64,000 nucleotides of DNA from positions 124,001 through 188,000 of the forward strand of contig JAFRRJ010000040.1 in assembly GCA_017428155.1 (NCBI GenBank). Reading direction: 5' to 3'. This DNA comes from Clostridiales bacterium. Its GTDB lineage: Bacteria; Bacillota; Clostridia; Saccharofermentanales; Saccharofermentanaceae. A program made the translations under genes and the position numbers. Position 1 is the first letter of the stretch. Each line of letters starts with the position of its first letter. Below the pieces are notes generated by a model. It saw nothing but the letters and a program-made list of their open reading frames with translations, had not been told where the DNA came from and ran no database searches. Of this stretch, positions 1 to 10,931 are shown in pieces.

Positions 1-3000
1 ACTGTGCTTTACCGCCCAAAGGCTGCTGTGTAACGAGTGAGTAAGGTCCTGTGGATCTTGCGTGCATCTTGTCGTCAACCAAGTGGTGCAGCTTCATGTA
101 GTACATGATTCCTACAGTTACTCTGTTCTCAAAAGGTTCACCTGTACGTCCGTCGTAAAGAACAGTCTTACCGTCCTTATCGATGCCTGCAAGCTCGAAT
201 GCATCAGCGATGTCGTTCTCGTTTGCACCATCGAAAACAGGTGTTGCGATCTTCCAGTTGAGTGCCTTGGCAGCACGTCCGAGGTGTACCTCGAGGAGCT
301 GACCGATGTTCATACGTGAAGGAACGCCGAGAGGATTGAGGCAGATATCAAGTGTTGTACCGTCGGGTAAGAAAGGCATATCCTCTTCAGGAAGTACTCT
401 TGAAACAACACCCTTGTTACCGTGACGTCCTGCCATCTTATCGCCGATAGAGAGCTTTCTCTTCTGAGCGACATAAACGCGGACTCTCTTATCTACACCG
501 TTCTTCAGGTTGCCGTTTGTCTCCTTTGTTGAAACAACTACGTCAACGACTACACCGGAACCGCCGTGAGGAACTCGCTTTGAAGTATCCTTAACTTCTC
601 TTGCCCTCTCGTTGAAGATTGCCTTGTAAAGTCTCTCTTCAGCTGTCTGGTCTGTCTCACCCTTAGGGGAAACCTTACCTACGAGGATGTCTCCGTCCTT
701 GACCTCGGCACCGATCATTACGATACCGTTCTCATCAAGGTTGGAAAGAGCGTCGTCACTTACGTTCGGAACTTCTCTTGTGATCTGCTCAGCACCGAGC
801 TTTGTCTCACGTGCTTCGCACTCATGCTCTTCGATATGGATAGACGTATAAACGTCATCTCTTACGATTCTCTCATTTACGAGAACAGCGTCCTCGTAGT
901 TATAACCTTCCCATGTGGTGAATCCGATGAGAACGTTACGTCCGAGAGCAAGCTCACCGTTGTCTGTAGCAGGACCGTCTGCGATAGTATCGCCGGCCTT
1001 GACCTTGTCGCCGATAGCGACAATAGGACGCTGGTTGATGCATGTGCTCTGGTTGGATCTCTGATACTTGGCGAGCATGTAGGTGTCTACGGTGCCCTCT
1101 GCTGTTGTAACTTCGATCTTGTCTGATGCAACGAAGGATACGACGCCGTCGTGTGAGGCTACGATACATACGCCTGAGTCCTTAGCTGCACGGTATTCCA
1201 TACCTGTTCCGATGATAGGTGCCTCAGGCTTGATAAGAGGCACTGCCTGACGCTGCATGTTCGAGCCCATGAGAGCACGGTTCGCGTCATCGTTACCAAG
1301 GAACGGGATAAGTGATGTTGATACTGATACGAGCTGCTTAGGAGATACGTCCATGTAGTCGACCTGATCAGGGTCAAGCTGCAGGAACTGGTCCAAGTAA
1401 CGGCAGACGATCTTCTTGCCGATGAAGCGGCCGTCGTCGTCGATAGGCTCGTTAGCCTGAGCGATGTTGAACTCGTCCTCTTCGTCAGCGGACATGTATA
1501 CAACTTCGTCAGTAACTCTCTGTGCTTCCTTATCGTACTTTCTGTAAGGAGTCTCGATGAATCCGTACTTGTTGATACGTGCATAGATAGCAAGAGAGGT
1601 CATAAGTCCGATGTTCTGACCTTCCGGTGTCTCGATCGTACACATACGTCCGTAGTGTGTAGGGTTGATATCACGGACTTCCATTGAAGCTCTCTCACGG
1701 GAGATACCGCCCGGACCCAAAGCTGAAAGTCTTCTCTTGTTCGTAAGCTCAGCTAACGGGTTGTTCTGGTCAGCGAATGCTGAAAGCTGTGATGAACCGA
1801 AGAACTCTCTGAAAGCAGCACTCAAAGGTCTTGTGTTAACGAGGCTTGTAGCTGTAACAACTTCACCTTCCTTGCTGGAGATCTGGGAGATTCTGTCTCT
1901 TGTATTCTTCTCGACTCTCTGGATACCTGTACGGAGCTGGTTCTGGAGGAGCTCGCCTACAGACTTAACTCTACGGTTGCCCAAATGGTCGATGTTATCG
2001 ATTCTGCCGACGCCTCTGTGCAGTCCGATGTAGTAGGAAACGAATGCATAGATATCGTCAACTGTGAGGTTTCTGGGCATCAGGTCTTCCTTGCGCTCAG
2101 CCATAGCTGCCTCAAGACGTGCAGCAATGTCTGTCTTGCCCTCTTCCTTTACCTGCTCGATGATCTCTCTGAGAACGCTTGCTCTGACCTTCTCGTTAAT
2201 GCCGGTTCTGTTGATATCGAACTTCTTGAATTCTGCCTTTGTAATGCTGTTTGCAATGAAGACTTCAGCATCAACTCTGCCGTTGCCGATGACCTTGAGA
2301 GGTACATCCTCGAACTCATCCTCATCAGCTGCGCGGACGAGCTTTCTGGGGAAGATCTGAACGGACATAACGCCGGAATCCTCGATCTTCTTCGCGATCT
2401 CATCTGTAACAACAGTATTCTTCTTGCAGATGAGCTCACCGTCATCTGTTACAACATTGTCTGCTGTCTTGCTTCCGATAATTCTGGATGAGAGCTCGAA
2501 CTTCTTGTTGACCTTATAGATGCCGACACGCTCGAGATCATATCTCAGGGAATCGAAATATGTCTTGTTGAGAATATTCTTTGCATTATCAACTGTGAAG
2601 GGCTCGTTGTTACGTACCTTCTTGAAGAATTCTGCAAATGCTGCAGTCTGGGGATCAGATGCATTTCTTGTCTCATCCTTCTCAAGTGTCATTCTGAGGC
2701 ACTCTTCATCACCGAACATATTGATAATGTCCTCGTCTGTTACGAGGCCTAAGCATCTCAGGAATACTGACAATGAGATCTTGTGAGACTTATCTACAAC
2801 GATGTAGATGAGGTTATATTCGTCAGGATCGTTATTTGCGTCAGGAGCACCTGCAGCCTTAAGAGCTCTCTCTTTTGCATTGAGTTTGCTCTCCTTCTCA
2901 TCCTCTTCGATAAGGATCCATGATCCTCTGTAAGGGATAAGCTCTGCAGAAAGGAGCCTGTTGCCCATCTTTGATCTCATCTCACTATAGTAAGCGCCGG

Positions 3001-3502
3001 GAGATCTTACGATCTGATTGATTACTACACGCTCTGCACCGTTGACAATAAAAGTACCCTGCTCTGTCATGATAGGGAAATTGCCGACGAAAGCTGTCTC
3101 ATCAGTTACTGTTCCGTCAATCTTGTTATGGAGTCGGAGCTGGATGCTCAAAGGAGCAGCATAGTTGCTGTCATTCTTCTTGCAGCTGTCGATAATTGCG
3201 GACTTGGTAAGTTTCACGGGAGCCTTTGCTTCCTTACCTCTCTTACCCTTGCCGTCCTTCTCCTTGCCTGTGGGATCACAGGGATTCTCAGAATCGAAAA
3301 TCTTGCCGACAAAATAGACTTCGTACTTGCCCTGATCATCAGTAATCGGAGAAACTTCGTCGAAGATCTGCTGCATACCCTCGTCGATGAACCACTGATA
3401 AGACTGCTTCTGGTTCTCGATAAGGTTAGGCACCTCGATTACTTCTTTGATCTTGGAATACGACTGTCGCTCTGTCTTGCCTTGTTTTACGGAATGGACC
3501 AT
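1..3502 (-). CDS. rpoB: DNA-directed RNA polymerase beta subunit, 3' end outside window
   Basis: Translation from the ATG at 3502 starts [18 protein letters not shown] and stays open to base 1, about 1,167 residues. It ends inside the conserved block containing [19 protein letters not shown] and [10 protein letters not shown], so only the extreme C-terminus is missing. The start has a good GAGGTG ribosome binding site. RpoB forms the catalytic core and the rifamycin pocket together with RpoC. The rifamycin cluster near 1720-1800 reads [14 protein letters not shown] followed by [16 protein letters not shown]. By E. coli numbering this gives Ala at 513, Ala at 515 and Asn at 526, instead of Gln, Met and His. 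A consensus promoter lies upstream, so the gene is probably transcribed independently of pyrG. The identity is secure; the drug phenotype is inference. Confidence 0.97.
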   Translation of the reverse strand, partial: MVHSVKQGKTERQSYSKIKEVIEVPNLIENQKQSYQWFIDEGMQQIFDEVSPITDDQGKYEVYFVGKIFDSENPCDPTGKEKDGKGKRGKEAKAPVKLTKSAIIDSCKKNDSNYAAPLSIQLRLHNKIDGTVTDETAFVGNFPIMTEQGTFIVNGAERVVINQIVRSPGAYYSEMRSKMGNRLLSAELIPYRGSWILIEEDEKESKLNAKERALKAAGAPDANNDPDEYNLIYIVVDKSHKISLSVFLRCLGLVTDEDIINMFGDEECLRMTLEKDETRNASDPQTAAFAEFFKKVRNNEPFTVDNAKNILNKTYFDSLRYDLERVGIYKVNKKFELSSRIIGSKTADNVVTDDGELICKKNTVVTDEIAKKIEDSGVMSVQIFPRKLVRAADEDEFEDVPLKVIGNGRVDAEVFIANSITKAEFKKFDINRTGINEKVRASVLREIIEQVKEEGKTDIAARLEAAMAERKEDLMPRNLTVDDIYAFVSYYIGLHRGVGRIDNIDHLGNRRVKSVGELLQNQLRTGIQRVEKNTRDRISQISSKEGEVVTATSLVNTRPLSAAFREFFGSSQLSAFADQNNPLAELTNKRRLSALGPGGISRERASMEVRDINPTHYGRMCTIETPEGQNIGLMTSLAIYARINKYGFIETPYRKYDKEAQRVTDEVVYMSADEEDEFNIAQANEPIDDDGRFIGKKIVCRYLDQFLQLDPDQVDYMDVSPKQLVSVSTSLIPFLGNDDANRALMGSNMQRQAVPLIKPEAPIIGTGMEYRAAKDSGVCIVASHDGVVSFVASDKIEVTTAEGTVDTYMLAKYQRSNQSTCINQRPIVAIGDKVKAGDTIADGPATDNGELALGRNVLIGFTTWEGYNYEDAVLVNERIVRDDVYTSIHIEEHECEARETKLGAEQITREVPNVSDDALSNLDENGIVMIGAEVKDGDILVGKVSPKGETDQTAEERLYKAIFNERAREVKDTSKRVPHGGSGVVVDVVVSTKETNGNLKNGVDKRVRVYVAQKRKLSIGDKMAGRHGNKGVVSRVLPEEDMPFLPDGTTLDICLNPLGVPSRMNIGQLLEVHLGRAAKALNWKIATPVFDGANENDIADAFELAGIDKDGKTVLYDGRTGEPFENRVTVGIMYYMKLHHLVDDKMHARSTGPYSLVTQQPLGGKAQ

Positions 3503-3517
3503 TGTTAACGAATCACC

Positions 3518-3583
3518 TCACACAAAGCTTAAAAACACATGGTTTAAGCGGTTTCTTGGTTGAAAAGCATTTTTATTTACCAT
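3518..3583 (-). CDS. Possible 21-residue leader peptide upstream of rpoB
   Basis: An ATG at 3583 has an AAAAGGA motif five bases upstream and opens a 21-codon frame (starts MVNKNAFQPRN, ends VFLSFV). The TGA stop is at 3518-3520, 15 bases before the rpoB start codon and next to the rpoB ribosome binding site. It lies in the roughly 140-base leader of the predicted rpoB transcript. I recognise no family. It could be a translated leader ORF that couples ribosome traffic to rpoB initiation, or a chance frame; conservation would decide. Confidence 0.35.
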   Translation of the reverse strand: MVNKNAFQPRNRLNHVFLSFV

Positions 3584-3647
3584 AAAAATCCTTTTCCGTC
3601 AAGAGAAATAGGCATAGTTGCCCAAACCCATTACGACGCAGTAAAGA

Positions 3648-3676
3648 ATTATATAGAAGCAGACAAATAATGTCAA
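3648..3676 (-). promoter_or_regulatory. Consensus sigma-70-type promoter for rpoB
   Basis: On the minus strand TTGACA (3676-3671) is followed by a 17-base spacer and TATAAT (3653-3648). Both hexamers and the spacing are perfect. Initiation is expected near 3641, giving a leader of about 140 bases to rpoB. The rest of the 3503-3838 interval holds the leader ORF and the pyrG terminator; I see no other gene. Confidence 0.9.
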
Positions 3677-3780
3677 CAACTTTTTTCGTGAAGAATGAGT
3701 TTTATGATGTTATTTTCTATTTAATTAATAAATATTAGGGGCTGTTAATGGGCATTATGTCCCGTAAAGCGCGCGAAAAT

Positions 3781-3808
3781 GGGGACGGCTCATTTGCGGA
3801 CCGCCCCC
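3781..3808 (-). terminator. Probable pyrG terminator
   Basis: A GC-rich inverted repeat (GGGGACGG and CCGCCCCC, one mismatch, 12-base loop) lies 31 bases downstream of the pyrG stop. Read on the minus strand, the stem is followed by ATTTT. The U-tract is short, so termination may be partial. Confidence 0.6.
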
Positions 3809-3838
3809 GTGATCCTCCCGTTAAGGCTTGTTGAGGTG

Positions 3839-5434
<1,596 letters not shown>

Positions 5435-5468
5435 TCATCATCTCTTTTCTGAATAATAATCAATAATT

Positions 5469-5509
5469 CTAAGTATCCCCGGAGCACGAATGCTCCGGGG
5501 GCTACTTAG
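5469..5509 (-). terminator. Long hairpin between glnN and pyrG, probable glnN terminator
   Basis: CCCCGGAGCA (5477-5486) and TGCTCCGGGG (5491-5500) form a perfect ten-pair stem with a CGAA loop. Flanking CTAAGTA and TACTTAG extend it past a small bulge. It lies 23 bases after the glnN stop. The tract after it on the minus strand is AT-rich but not a clean U-run, so it may act as a partial terminator or processing site ahead of pyrG. Confidence 0.65.
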
Positions 5510-5531
5510 GTGGGTGGAATATGAGGAAAAA

Positions 5532-7631
5532 TTATTTAACGCTGAAGAGCAGATCTCCGTATGAAGGGAGCGGCCAGCATTCCTTGGAGACATATGTCTC
5601 GGCTTCGTCAGCTGCCTGACGGATAGCGTTCATTGCAGGAATGACGTTGTCTCTGATTGCGTAGCTCTCAGTGATGACGTCACTTGCCGAACCTGTGTCG
5701 GAAACAGCCTTCTCGAGATCATTTGCTCCGGCGTAGACCTTGTCTGCAAGGTCGGAGAGCTTGGTGATGACATCGCTCTCATAGCTGCATGCGACGGATG
5801 CGACAGCCTTCTTTGCTGCAACGCTTCCTGCGAGCTTATTCTCATAGCACTCGATCGAAGGAAGGATCATGCGTCTGCTCATCTCGAGCATCGTGTTAGC
5901 TTCGATAAGAACCTGCTTGCAGTAGTTGTCGAGCATGATATCTACTCTGGACTTGAGCTCTGCTTCAGTGAAGACCTTGTGTGAGGTGAGCATCGTAACG
6001 TTCTTCTCGTCGAGCAGGTGAGGCATACAGTCAGGTGTTGTAGGATAGTTTGCAAGTCCTCTTACCTCTGTAGCTTCCTTGACCCAGGCCTCATCGTAAC
6101 CGTTGCCGTTGAAGAGGATCCTCTTGTGGTCCTTGATGGTCTTCTTGATCATGTCGTGAAGAGCTGTCTCGAAGTCTTCAGCATTTTCGAGCCTGTCGGC
6201 ATAGATCTTCAATGACTCTGCAACAGCTGCGTTGAGCATCATGTTTGCGCATGCGATGCTGTTGGATGAACCAAGGCTTCTGAACTCGAACTTGTTGCCT
6301 GTGAAGGCGAACGGTGATGTACGGTTACGGTCTGTCGTATCACGTGCAAAGCGGGGAAGTACGTCGACACCGAGCTTCATGATCTTCTTCTCAGCACCTG
6401 CATAAGGTGTATCGTTTTCGATCGCGTCGAGGATAGCTGAGAGCTCATCACCGAGGAAGATCGAGATGATTGCCGGCGGAGCCTCGTTGGCACCAAGTCT
6501 GTGGTCGTTGCCTGCGGTAGCTACTGCGAGTCTTAAGAGATCCTGGTAATCGTCAACTGCCTTGATAACTGCGCAGAGGAAGAGCAGGAACTGTGCATTC
6601 TCATAAGGAGTAGCACCGGGTGACAGGAGGTTGATGCCTGTATCTGTCGACATTGACCAGTTGTTGTGCTTTCCTGAACCGTTAACGCCTGCGAAAGGCT
6701 TCTCGTGGAGGAGGCATACAAGGCCGTGGCGTGCAGCAACCTTTTGCATCATTTCCATCATGAGCTGGTTCTGATCTGTTGCGATATTCGTTGAAGAATA
6801 TATAGGTGCGAGCTCGTGCTGAGCGGGAGCAACTTCGTTATGCTCTGTCTTGGCAAGGATTCCGAGCTTCCAGAGTTCCTGGTTAAGATCGTTCATGAAC
6901 TCCTGTACCTTGGGCTTGATGACACCGAAGTAATGGTCGTCCATCTCTTGTCCCTTGGGCGCCTTGGCACCGAAAAGTGTTCTTCCGGTGTACTTGATAT
7001 CAGGACGCTTGTCGTACATTTCTTTTGTGATAAGGAAGTACTCCTGCTCAGGACCAACTGATGTATGAACATATTTAGCAGTGTCATTGCCGAAGAGCTT
7101 GAGGATACGGAGAGCTTGCTTGTTCAGTGCCTCCATGGATCTTAAGAGCGGTGTCTTCTTGTCCAGAGCCTCACCGGTGTAAGAACAGAATGCTGTAGGA
7201 ATGCAGAGTGTCTTATCCTTGATGAATGCATAAGATGTAGGATCCCATGCTGTATATCCTCTTGCCTCGAAAGTAGCTCTGATGCCGCCTGTCGGGAATG
7301 ATGATGCGTCAGGCTCGCCCTGGATGAGATTCTTTCCGGAGAAGGCCATGATTACGCCGCCGTCAGGTGAAGGTTCGATGAATGAATCGTGCTTCTCTGC
7401 AGTAACACCCGTCAAAGGCTGGAACCAGTGAGTGAAGTGTGTTGCACCCTTGCTTACTGCCCAATCACGCATAGCACTTGCTACTTGATCTGCAACGCTC
7501 GAGTCAAGCTTTGCGCCCTCGTCGATCGTCTTCTTAAGTGATTGATAGACATCATCCGTGAGGACTGCTCTCATCACTCTGTCATCAAATACGTTTTCAC
7601 CGAACATTTCCGGTACTGATCTCATTTCCAT
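5532..7631 (-). CDS. glnN: Glutamine synthetase, type III
   Basis: A 699-residue protein, close to the roughly 700-residue size of type III glutamine synthetases and much larger than type I. It makes glutamine from glutamate, ammonia and ATP in the cytoplasm. The N-terminus [14 protein letters not shown] and the stretch [12 protein letters not shown] are typical of the GlnN group. Catalytic-fold motifs visible are GPEQEYFLI (metal and glutamate site), [15 protein letters not shown] (ATP/glutamate loop) and NRTSPFAF. The ATG at 7631 has a strong AAAGGAGG site. The gene is last in the operon gltB-gltD-amt/PII-glnN, 33 bases after the transporter, which pairs it with GOGAT for low-ammonium assimilation. 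I saw no second glutamine synthetase in the window. Confidence 0.97.
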   Translation of the reverse strand: MEMRSVPEMFGENVFDDRVMRAVLTDDVYQSLKKTIDEGAKLDSSVADQVASAMRDWAVSKGATHFTHWFQPLTGVTAEKHDSFIEPSPDGGVIMAFSGKNLIQGEPDASSFPTGGIRATFEARGYTAWDPTSYAFIKDKTLCIPTAFCSYTGEALDKKTPLLRSMEALNKQALRILKLFGNDTAKYVHTSVGPEQEYFLITKEMYDKRPDIKYTGRTLFGAKAPKGQEMDDHYFGVIKPKVQEFMNDLNQELWKLGILAKTEHNEVAPAQHELAPIYSSTNIATDQNQLMMEMMQKVAARHGLVCLLHEKPFAGVNGSGKHNNWSMSTDTGINLLSPGATPYENAQFLLFLCAVIKAVDDYQDLLRLAVATAGNDHRLGANEAPPAIISIFLGDELSAILDAIENDTPYAGAEKKIMKLGVDVLPRFARDTTDRNRTSPFAFTGNKFEFRSLGSSNSIACANMMLNAAVAESLKIYADRLENAEDFETALHDMIKKTIKDHKRILFNGNGYDEAWVKEATEVRGLANYPTTPDCMPHLLDEKNVTMLTSHKVFTEAELKSRVDIMLDNYCKQVLIEANTMLEMSRRMILPSIECYENKLAGSVAAKKAVASVACSYESDVITKLSDLADKVYAGANDLEKAVSDTGSASDVITESYAIRDNVIPAMNAIRQAADEAETYVSKECWPLPSYGDLLFSVK

Positions 7632-7664
7632 AAATATATTCCTCCTTTAAATTTTTAAACCTTG

Positions 7665-9434
7665 TTACTCTACGTCCTGCAGTGCAGCGTAGTCTTCTTC
7701 ACCGGTACGGATCTTTACGACCTTGCCAACGTTGTAGACGAAGATCTTACCGTCACCGATATGTCCTGTATAAAGAACTTCCTTAGCCTTCTCGATAACC
7801 TTATCCACAGGAATCTTGGATACGACGACTTCAACCTTGATCTTGGGCAGGAGCGTAGCGTCAACTTCGACACCTCTGTACTTCTCGCCCGCACCCTTCT
7901 GGATGCCGCAGCCCATGACCTGTGTTACTGTCATACCGGTTACACCGAGATCGTTCATAGCCTTTCTGAGCTTGTCATAACGTGAGAGCTTTGCGATGAT
8001 TACGACCTTATGCATGCCTGTGTCGATCTCTGGAGCAACTGCAACCTTGATCGCAGCATTCTTCTGAGCCTCAGATGCTTCAGCATATTCGGGTGTACCG
8101 AGGTCTGTATTCTCGTTCTCTTCCATCATTGCGCCTGAAACATCCATGAGTGAGAAACCGGAGTAAGCGCTTGCGAGACCGTGTTCTGTAACGTCAAGAC
8201 CTGTGAGTTCTTCTTCCTCAGAAGCTCTGAGACCGAAGATAGCCTTGATGATAAGGAATGTGACTGTGATCGTGATCGCTGTCCATGCTGCTGTAGCGAA
8301 CATACCTAAGAGCTGGATGCCGAGGAGCTTTACTCCGCCGCCATAGAACAAACCAACCATCTCATTGCCTGCTGCATCAGCGATACCGTATGCAGGAGCT
8401 GTGTTTGTAGCAAAGAGTCCTACTGCGATCGTACCCCAGATACCGTTCATCATATGAACTGCAACTGCACCGACAGGGTCATCAACTCTCAATACGTTAT
8501 CAAGGAACCATACGCCGAATACTACGAGTACGCCGGAGACAGCACCGATGATCGTTGCGCCAAGAGCGTCTGTTACGTCGCAGGGAGCCGTGATTGCAAC
8601 GAGTCCTGCGAGGGAAGCGTTCAAGCACATGGAAACATCGGGCTTACCATACTTGATCCATGTGAAGATCATGCAGACAACTGTTGCGATCGCAGGTGCG
8701 ATTGTTGTTGTTACGAATACGGAACCGAGCTGTTCCATGCTTGTGCATGCAGCACCGTTGAATCCGTACCAGCCGAGCCAGAGGATGAATACACCGAGAG
8801 CACCCATGGGGATGTTGTGGCCGGGGAATGCATTGACCTTTGTAACCTTGCCTGCCTTATCCTTTACGAATTTACCGATACGGGGTCCTAAGATAGCCGC
8901 ACCGATAAGTGCTGAGATACCGCCTACCATGTGGATGCAGTTGGAACCTGCAAAATCGTGGAATCCCATTGTTGCAAGCCAGCCGCCGCCCCATGTCCAG
9001 TGAGCTTCGATAGGATAGATGACTGCTGAGATGACTGCGGAATAAACGCAGTAAGACAGGAATCTTGTTCTCTCTGCCATAGCTCCGGAAACGATCGTAG
9101 CTGTTGTTGCGCAGAATACGAGGTTGAATACGAAGTTAGACCAGTCAAATGTAGCGTAATTTGTAAATATATCAATGTTAGGTTTACCCATGAATCCCAT
9201 AAGCATGTCTTCGCCAAGGAATAAACCGAAACCGATTACGATAAATACCACTGTACCGATGCAGAAATCCATGAGGTTCTTCATGATGATGTTTCCTGCG
9301 TTCTTCGCTCTTGCAAAGCCGCACTCGACCATCGCGAATCCTGCCTGCATCCAGAAGACCAGTGCCGCGCCGATCAGGAACCAGACGCCAAAGACCTTCT
9401 CGTCAATTAAGTTGCTGATTAATGTTGTGTCCAT
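7665..9434 (-). CDS. amt: Ammonium transporter fused to a C-terminal PII domain
   Basis: A 589-residue protein in two parts. Residues 1 to about 410 are an Amt/Rh/Mep channel with multiple membrane segments, the GFARAKNAGNIIMKN block and conserved pore histidines in NCIHMVGGISALIGAA and AVHMMNGIWGT. After a linker of about 55 residues comes a full PII module (about 470-589): MHKVVIIAKLSRYDKLRKAM, a T-loop with EKYRG (the tyrosine at the position uridylylated in E. coli GlnB), LPKIKVEVVV, and the C-terminal GHIGDGKIFV and KIRTGE signature. Free PII (GlnK) normally plugs AmtB from the cytoplasm, so the fusion puts the gate on the channel. The start at 9434 has an AAGGAG site, 13 bases after gltD. 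Such fusions exist in other bacteria, so the architecture is uncommon rather than unknown. Confidence 0.95.
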   Translation of the reverse strand: MDTTLISNLIDEKVFGVWFLIGAALVFWMQAGFAMVECGFARAKNAGNIIMKNLMDFCIGTVVFIVIGFGLFLGEDMLMGFMGKPNIDIFTNYATFDWSNFVFNLVFCATTATIVSGAMAERTRFLSYCVYSAVISAVIYPIEAHWTWGGGWLATMGFHDFAGSNCIHMVGGISALIGAAILGPRIGKFVKDKAGKVTKVNAFPGHNIPMGALGVFILWLGWYGFNGAACTSMEQLGSVFVTTTIAPAIATVVCMIFTWIKYGKPDVSMCLNASLAGLVAITAPCDVTDALGATIIGAVSGVLVVFGVWFLDNVLRVDDPVGAVAVHMMNGIWGTIAVGLFATNTAPAYGIADAAGNEMVGLFYGGGVKLLGIQLLGMFATAAWTAITITVTFLIIKAIFGLRASEEEELTGLDVTEHGLASAYSGFSLMDVSGAMMEENENTDLGTPEYAEASEAQKNAAIKVAVAPEIDTGMHKVVIIAKLSRYDKLRKAMNDLGVTGMTVTQVMGCGIQKGAGEKYRGVEVDATLLPKIKVEVVVSKIPVDKVIEKAKEVLYTGHIGDGKIFVYNVGKVVKIRTGEEDYAALQDVE

Positions 9435-9447
9435 ATACCTACTCCTT

Positions 9448-10914
9448 CTATATCAACGGGGTATACCCCATTAAAAACCTGTCCATTTCCGCCGCGCAGT
9501 GCCTTCCTTCTGTTATGGCCCACACTACGAGCGATTGTCCTCTGTGCATATCTCCTGCCGTAAACACCTTCGGTACTGATGTCCGGTATTGCTCAGGTTC
9601 TGTCTTTACTGTTCCTCTTTGCGTAAGCTCGACTTTGCTCTCTTGTGCAATGTAGTCTTCGCATCCGACAAATCCTGCGGCGATTATCAGAAGATCGCAC
9701 TTTATAAGTTGTTCGGATCCCTCTATCTCAACTAGGTTCCTTCCTTCGAACTTGACCTTGACGGTCTTGATCTGTGTCAGTTTTCCTTTTTGAGTTACCA
9801 GTTCCTTTACTGTTGTCTCGTAAATACGCGGATCGGAACCGAAAACTTTAATGGCCTCCTGTTGTCCGTAATCGGTTTTCTCGACCTTCGGCCACTCAGG
9901 CCAGGGGTTATTCTCTGTACGTTGTCGCGGGGGCCTGGTCATCATCTCAAGCTGGGTAATGGATTTGCATCCCTGCCTGATGCATGTGCCGACGCAATCG
10001 TTTCCGGTATCACCGCCGCCTACTACGACAACATGCTTGTCCTTCGCGCTTATGGTCCACTTGTTCTGTTTGCCGGAAAGCAGATCCTTTGTAGCCTGCT
10101 TTAAGAAATCAACTGCGAAGCGGACGTCTTTGCATCCGTCTGCCCCCTTTGCATTGATCGCTCTTGCCTTCTTGGCTCCGCAGCATAGTGCGACCGCATC
10201 AAACTCATTTACTATCTCATCGAAGGCAGCGCCGTTTCCGACGTCTGTTCCGGTCTTGAATACAACACCTTCTGCCTCCATAAGTTCTCTCCTTCTGACG
10301 ATCACGCTCTTGTCAAGCTTCATGTTCGGGATACCGTACATGAGGAGTCCTCCGATCTGATCTTCGCGCTCGAAAACCGTCACTTCGTGGCCTCTGTGAT
10401 TAAGCTGGTCAGCAACTGCAAGTCCTGCAGGGCCTGCGCCGATGACTGCCACCTTCTTGCCCGATCTGCTCTTCGGGATCCTGGGCTTCATGTAACCCAT
10501 CTCGAATCCCTTCTCGATCAGGAAGAGTTCGTTATCGTGGATCGTAACCGGCTCGGAATTTACTCCGTTGATGCATGCCTTTTCGCAAAGAGCGGGGCAT
10601 ACTCTTCCGGTAAATTCCGGGAAGTTGCTTGTTTTCAAAAGTCTTGATAAAGCGTGCTCGTAATGTCCTTTGTAGATCTCGTCATTCCATTCCGGGATAA
10701 CGTTATGCAGGGGACATCCCGTAACCATGCCTTTAAGACATATCGCCGACTGGCACATCGGGACTCCGCAGTCCATGCATCTTGATGCCTGGCAGCGTCT
10801 TTCTTCTTCATTTAAGTGGTTGTGGAATTCGCTAAAGTTCGTGATCCTGGTCTCTTCATTTACCCAGGGATCCTCGTGCCTTTCAAATTCCATAAATCCT
10901 GTAGCCTTGCCCAT
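9448..10914 (-). CDS. gltD: Glutamate synthase (NADPH) small subunit
   Basis: A 488-residue protein that supplies electrons from NAD(P)H to the large subunit GltB. The N-terminal ferredoxin-like part has the cysteine sets CMDCGVPMCQ, GCPLHN and RVCPALCEKACINGV that hold 4Fe-4S clusters. It is followed by the FAD-binding fold with VAVIGAGPAGLAVADQL and a second dinucleotide fold with VVVVGGGDTGNDCVG. The C-terminus has the FTAGDMHRGQSLVVWAI motif. The frame extends upstream to a TTG at 10935, but the ATG at 10914 has a GGGAGGAA site at good spacing and matches family N-termini, so I use it. It follows gltB after 17 bases. Confidence 0.95.
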   Translation of the reverse strand: MGKATGFMEFERHEDPWVNEETRITNFSEFHNHLNEEERRCQASRCMDCGVPMCQSAICLKGMVTGCPLHNVIPEWNDEIYKGHYEHALSRLLKTSNFPEFTGRVCPALCEKACINGVNSEPVTIHDNELFLIEKGFEMGYMKPRIPKSRSGKKVAVIGAGPAGLAVADQLNHRGHEVTVFEREDQIGGLLMYGIPNMKLDKSVIVRRRELMEAEGVVFKTGTDVGNGAAFDEIVNEFDAVALCCGAKKARAINAKGADGCKDVRFAVDFLKQATKDLLSGKQNKWTISAKDKHVVVVGGGDTGNDCVGTCIRQGCKSITQLEMMTRPPRQRTENNPWPEWPKVEKTDYGQQEAIKVFGSDPRIYETTVKELVTQKGKLTQIKTVKVKFEGRNLVEIEGSEQLIKCDLLIIAAGFVGCEDYIAQESKVELTQRGTVKTEPEQYRTSVPKVFTAGDMHRGQSLVVWAITEGRHCAAEMDRFLMGYTPLI

Positions 10915-10931
10915 AAGTATTCCTCCCGATA

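Noticed and set aside
1720..1800. Apparent frameshift in rpoB in the rifamycin region
   Set aside because: Re-reading across the line junction at 1740/1741 gives a continuous frame, so there is no frameshift.
5469..5509. Riboswitch upstream of pyrG
   Set aside because: The hairpin is a simple long stem next to the glnN stop, with no aptamer-like conserved features.
8454..9003. Open frames on the plus strand inside amt and fabK regions
   Set aside because: They are antisense shadows of membrane-protein or core genes, with no ribosome binding site and biased composition.
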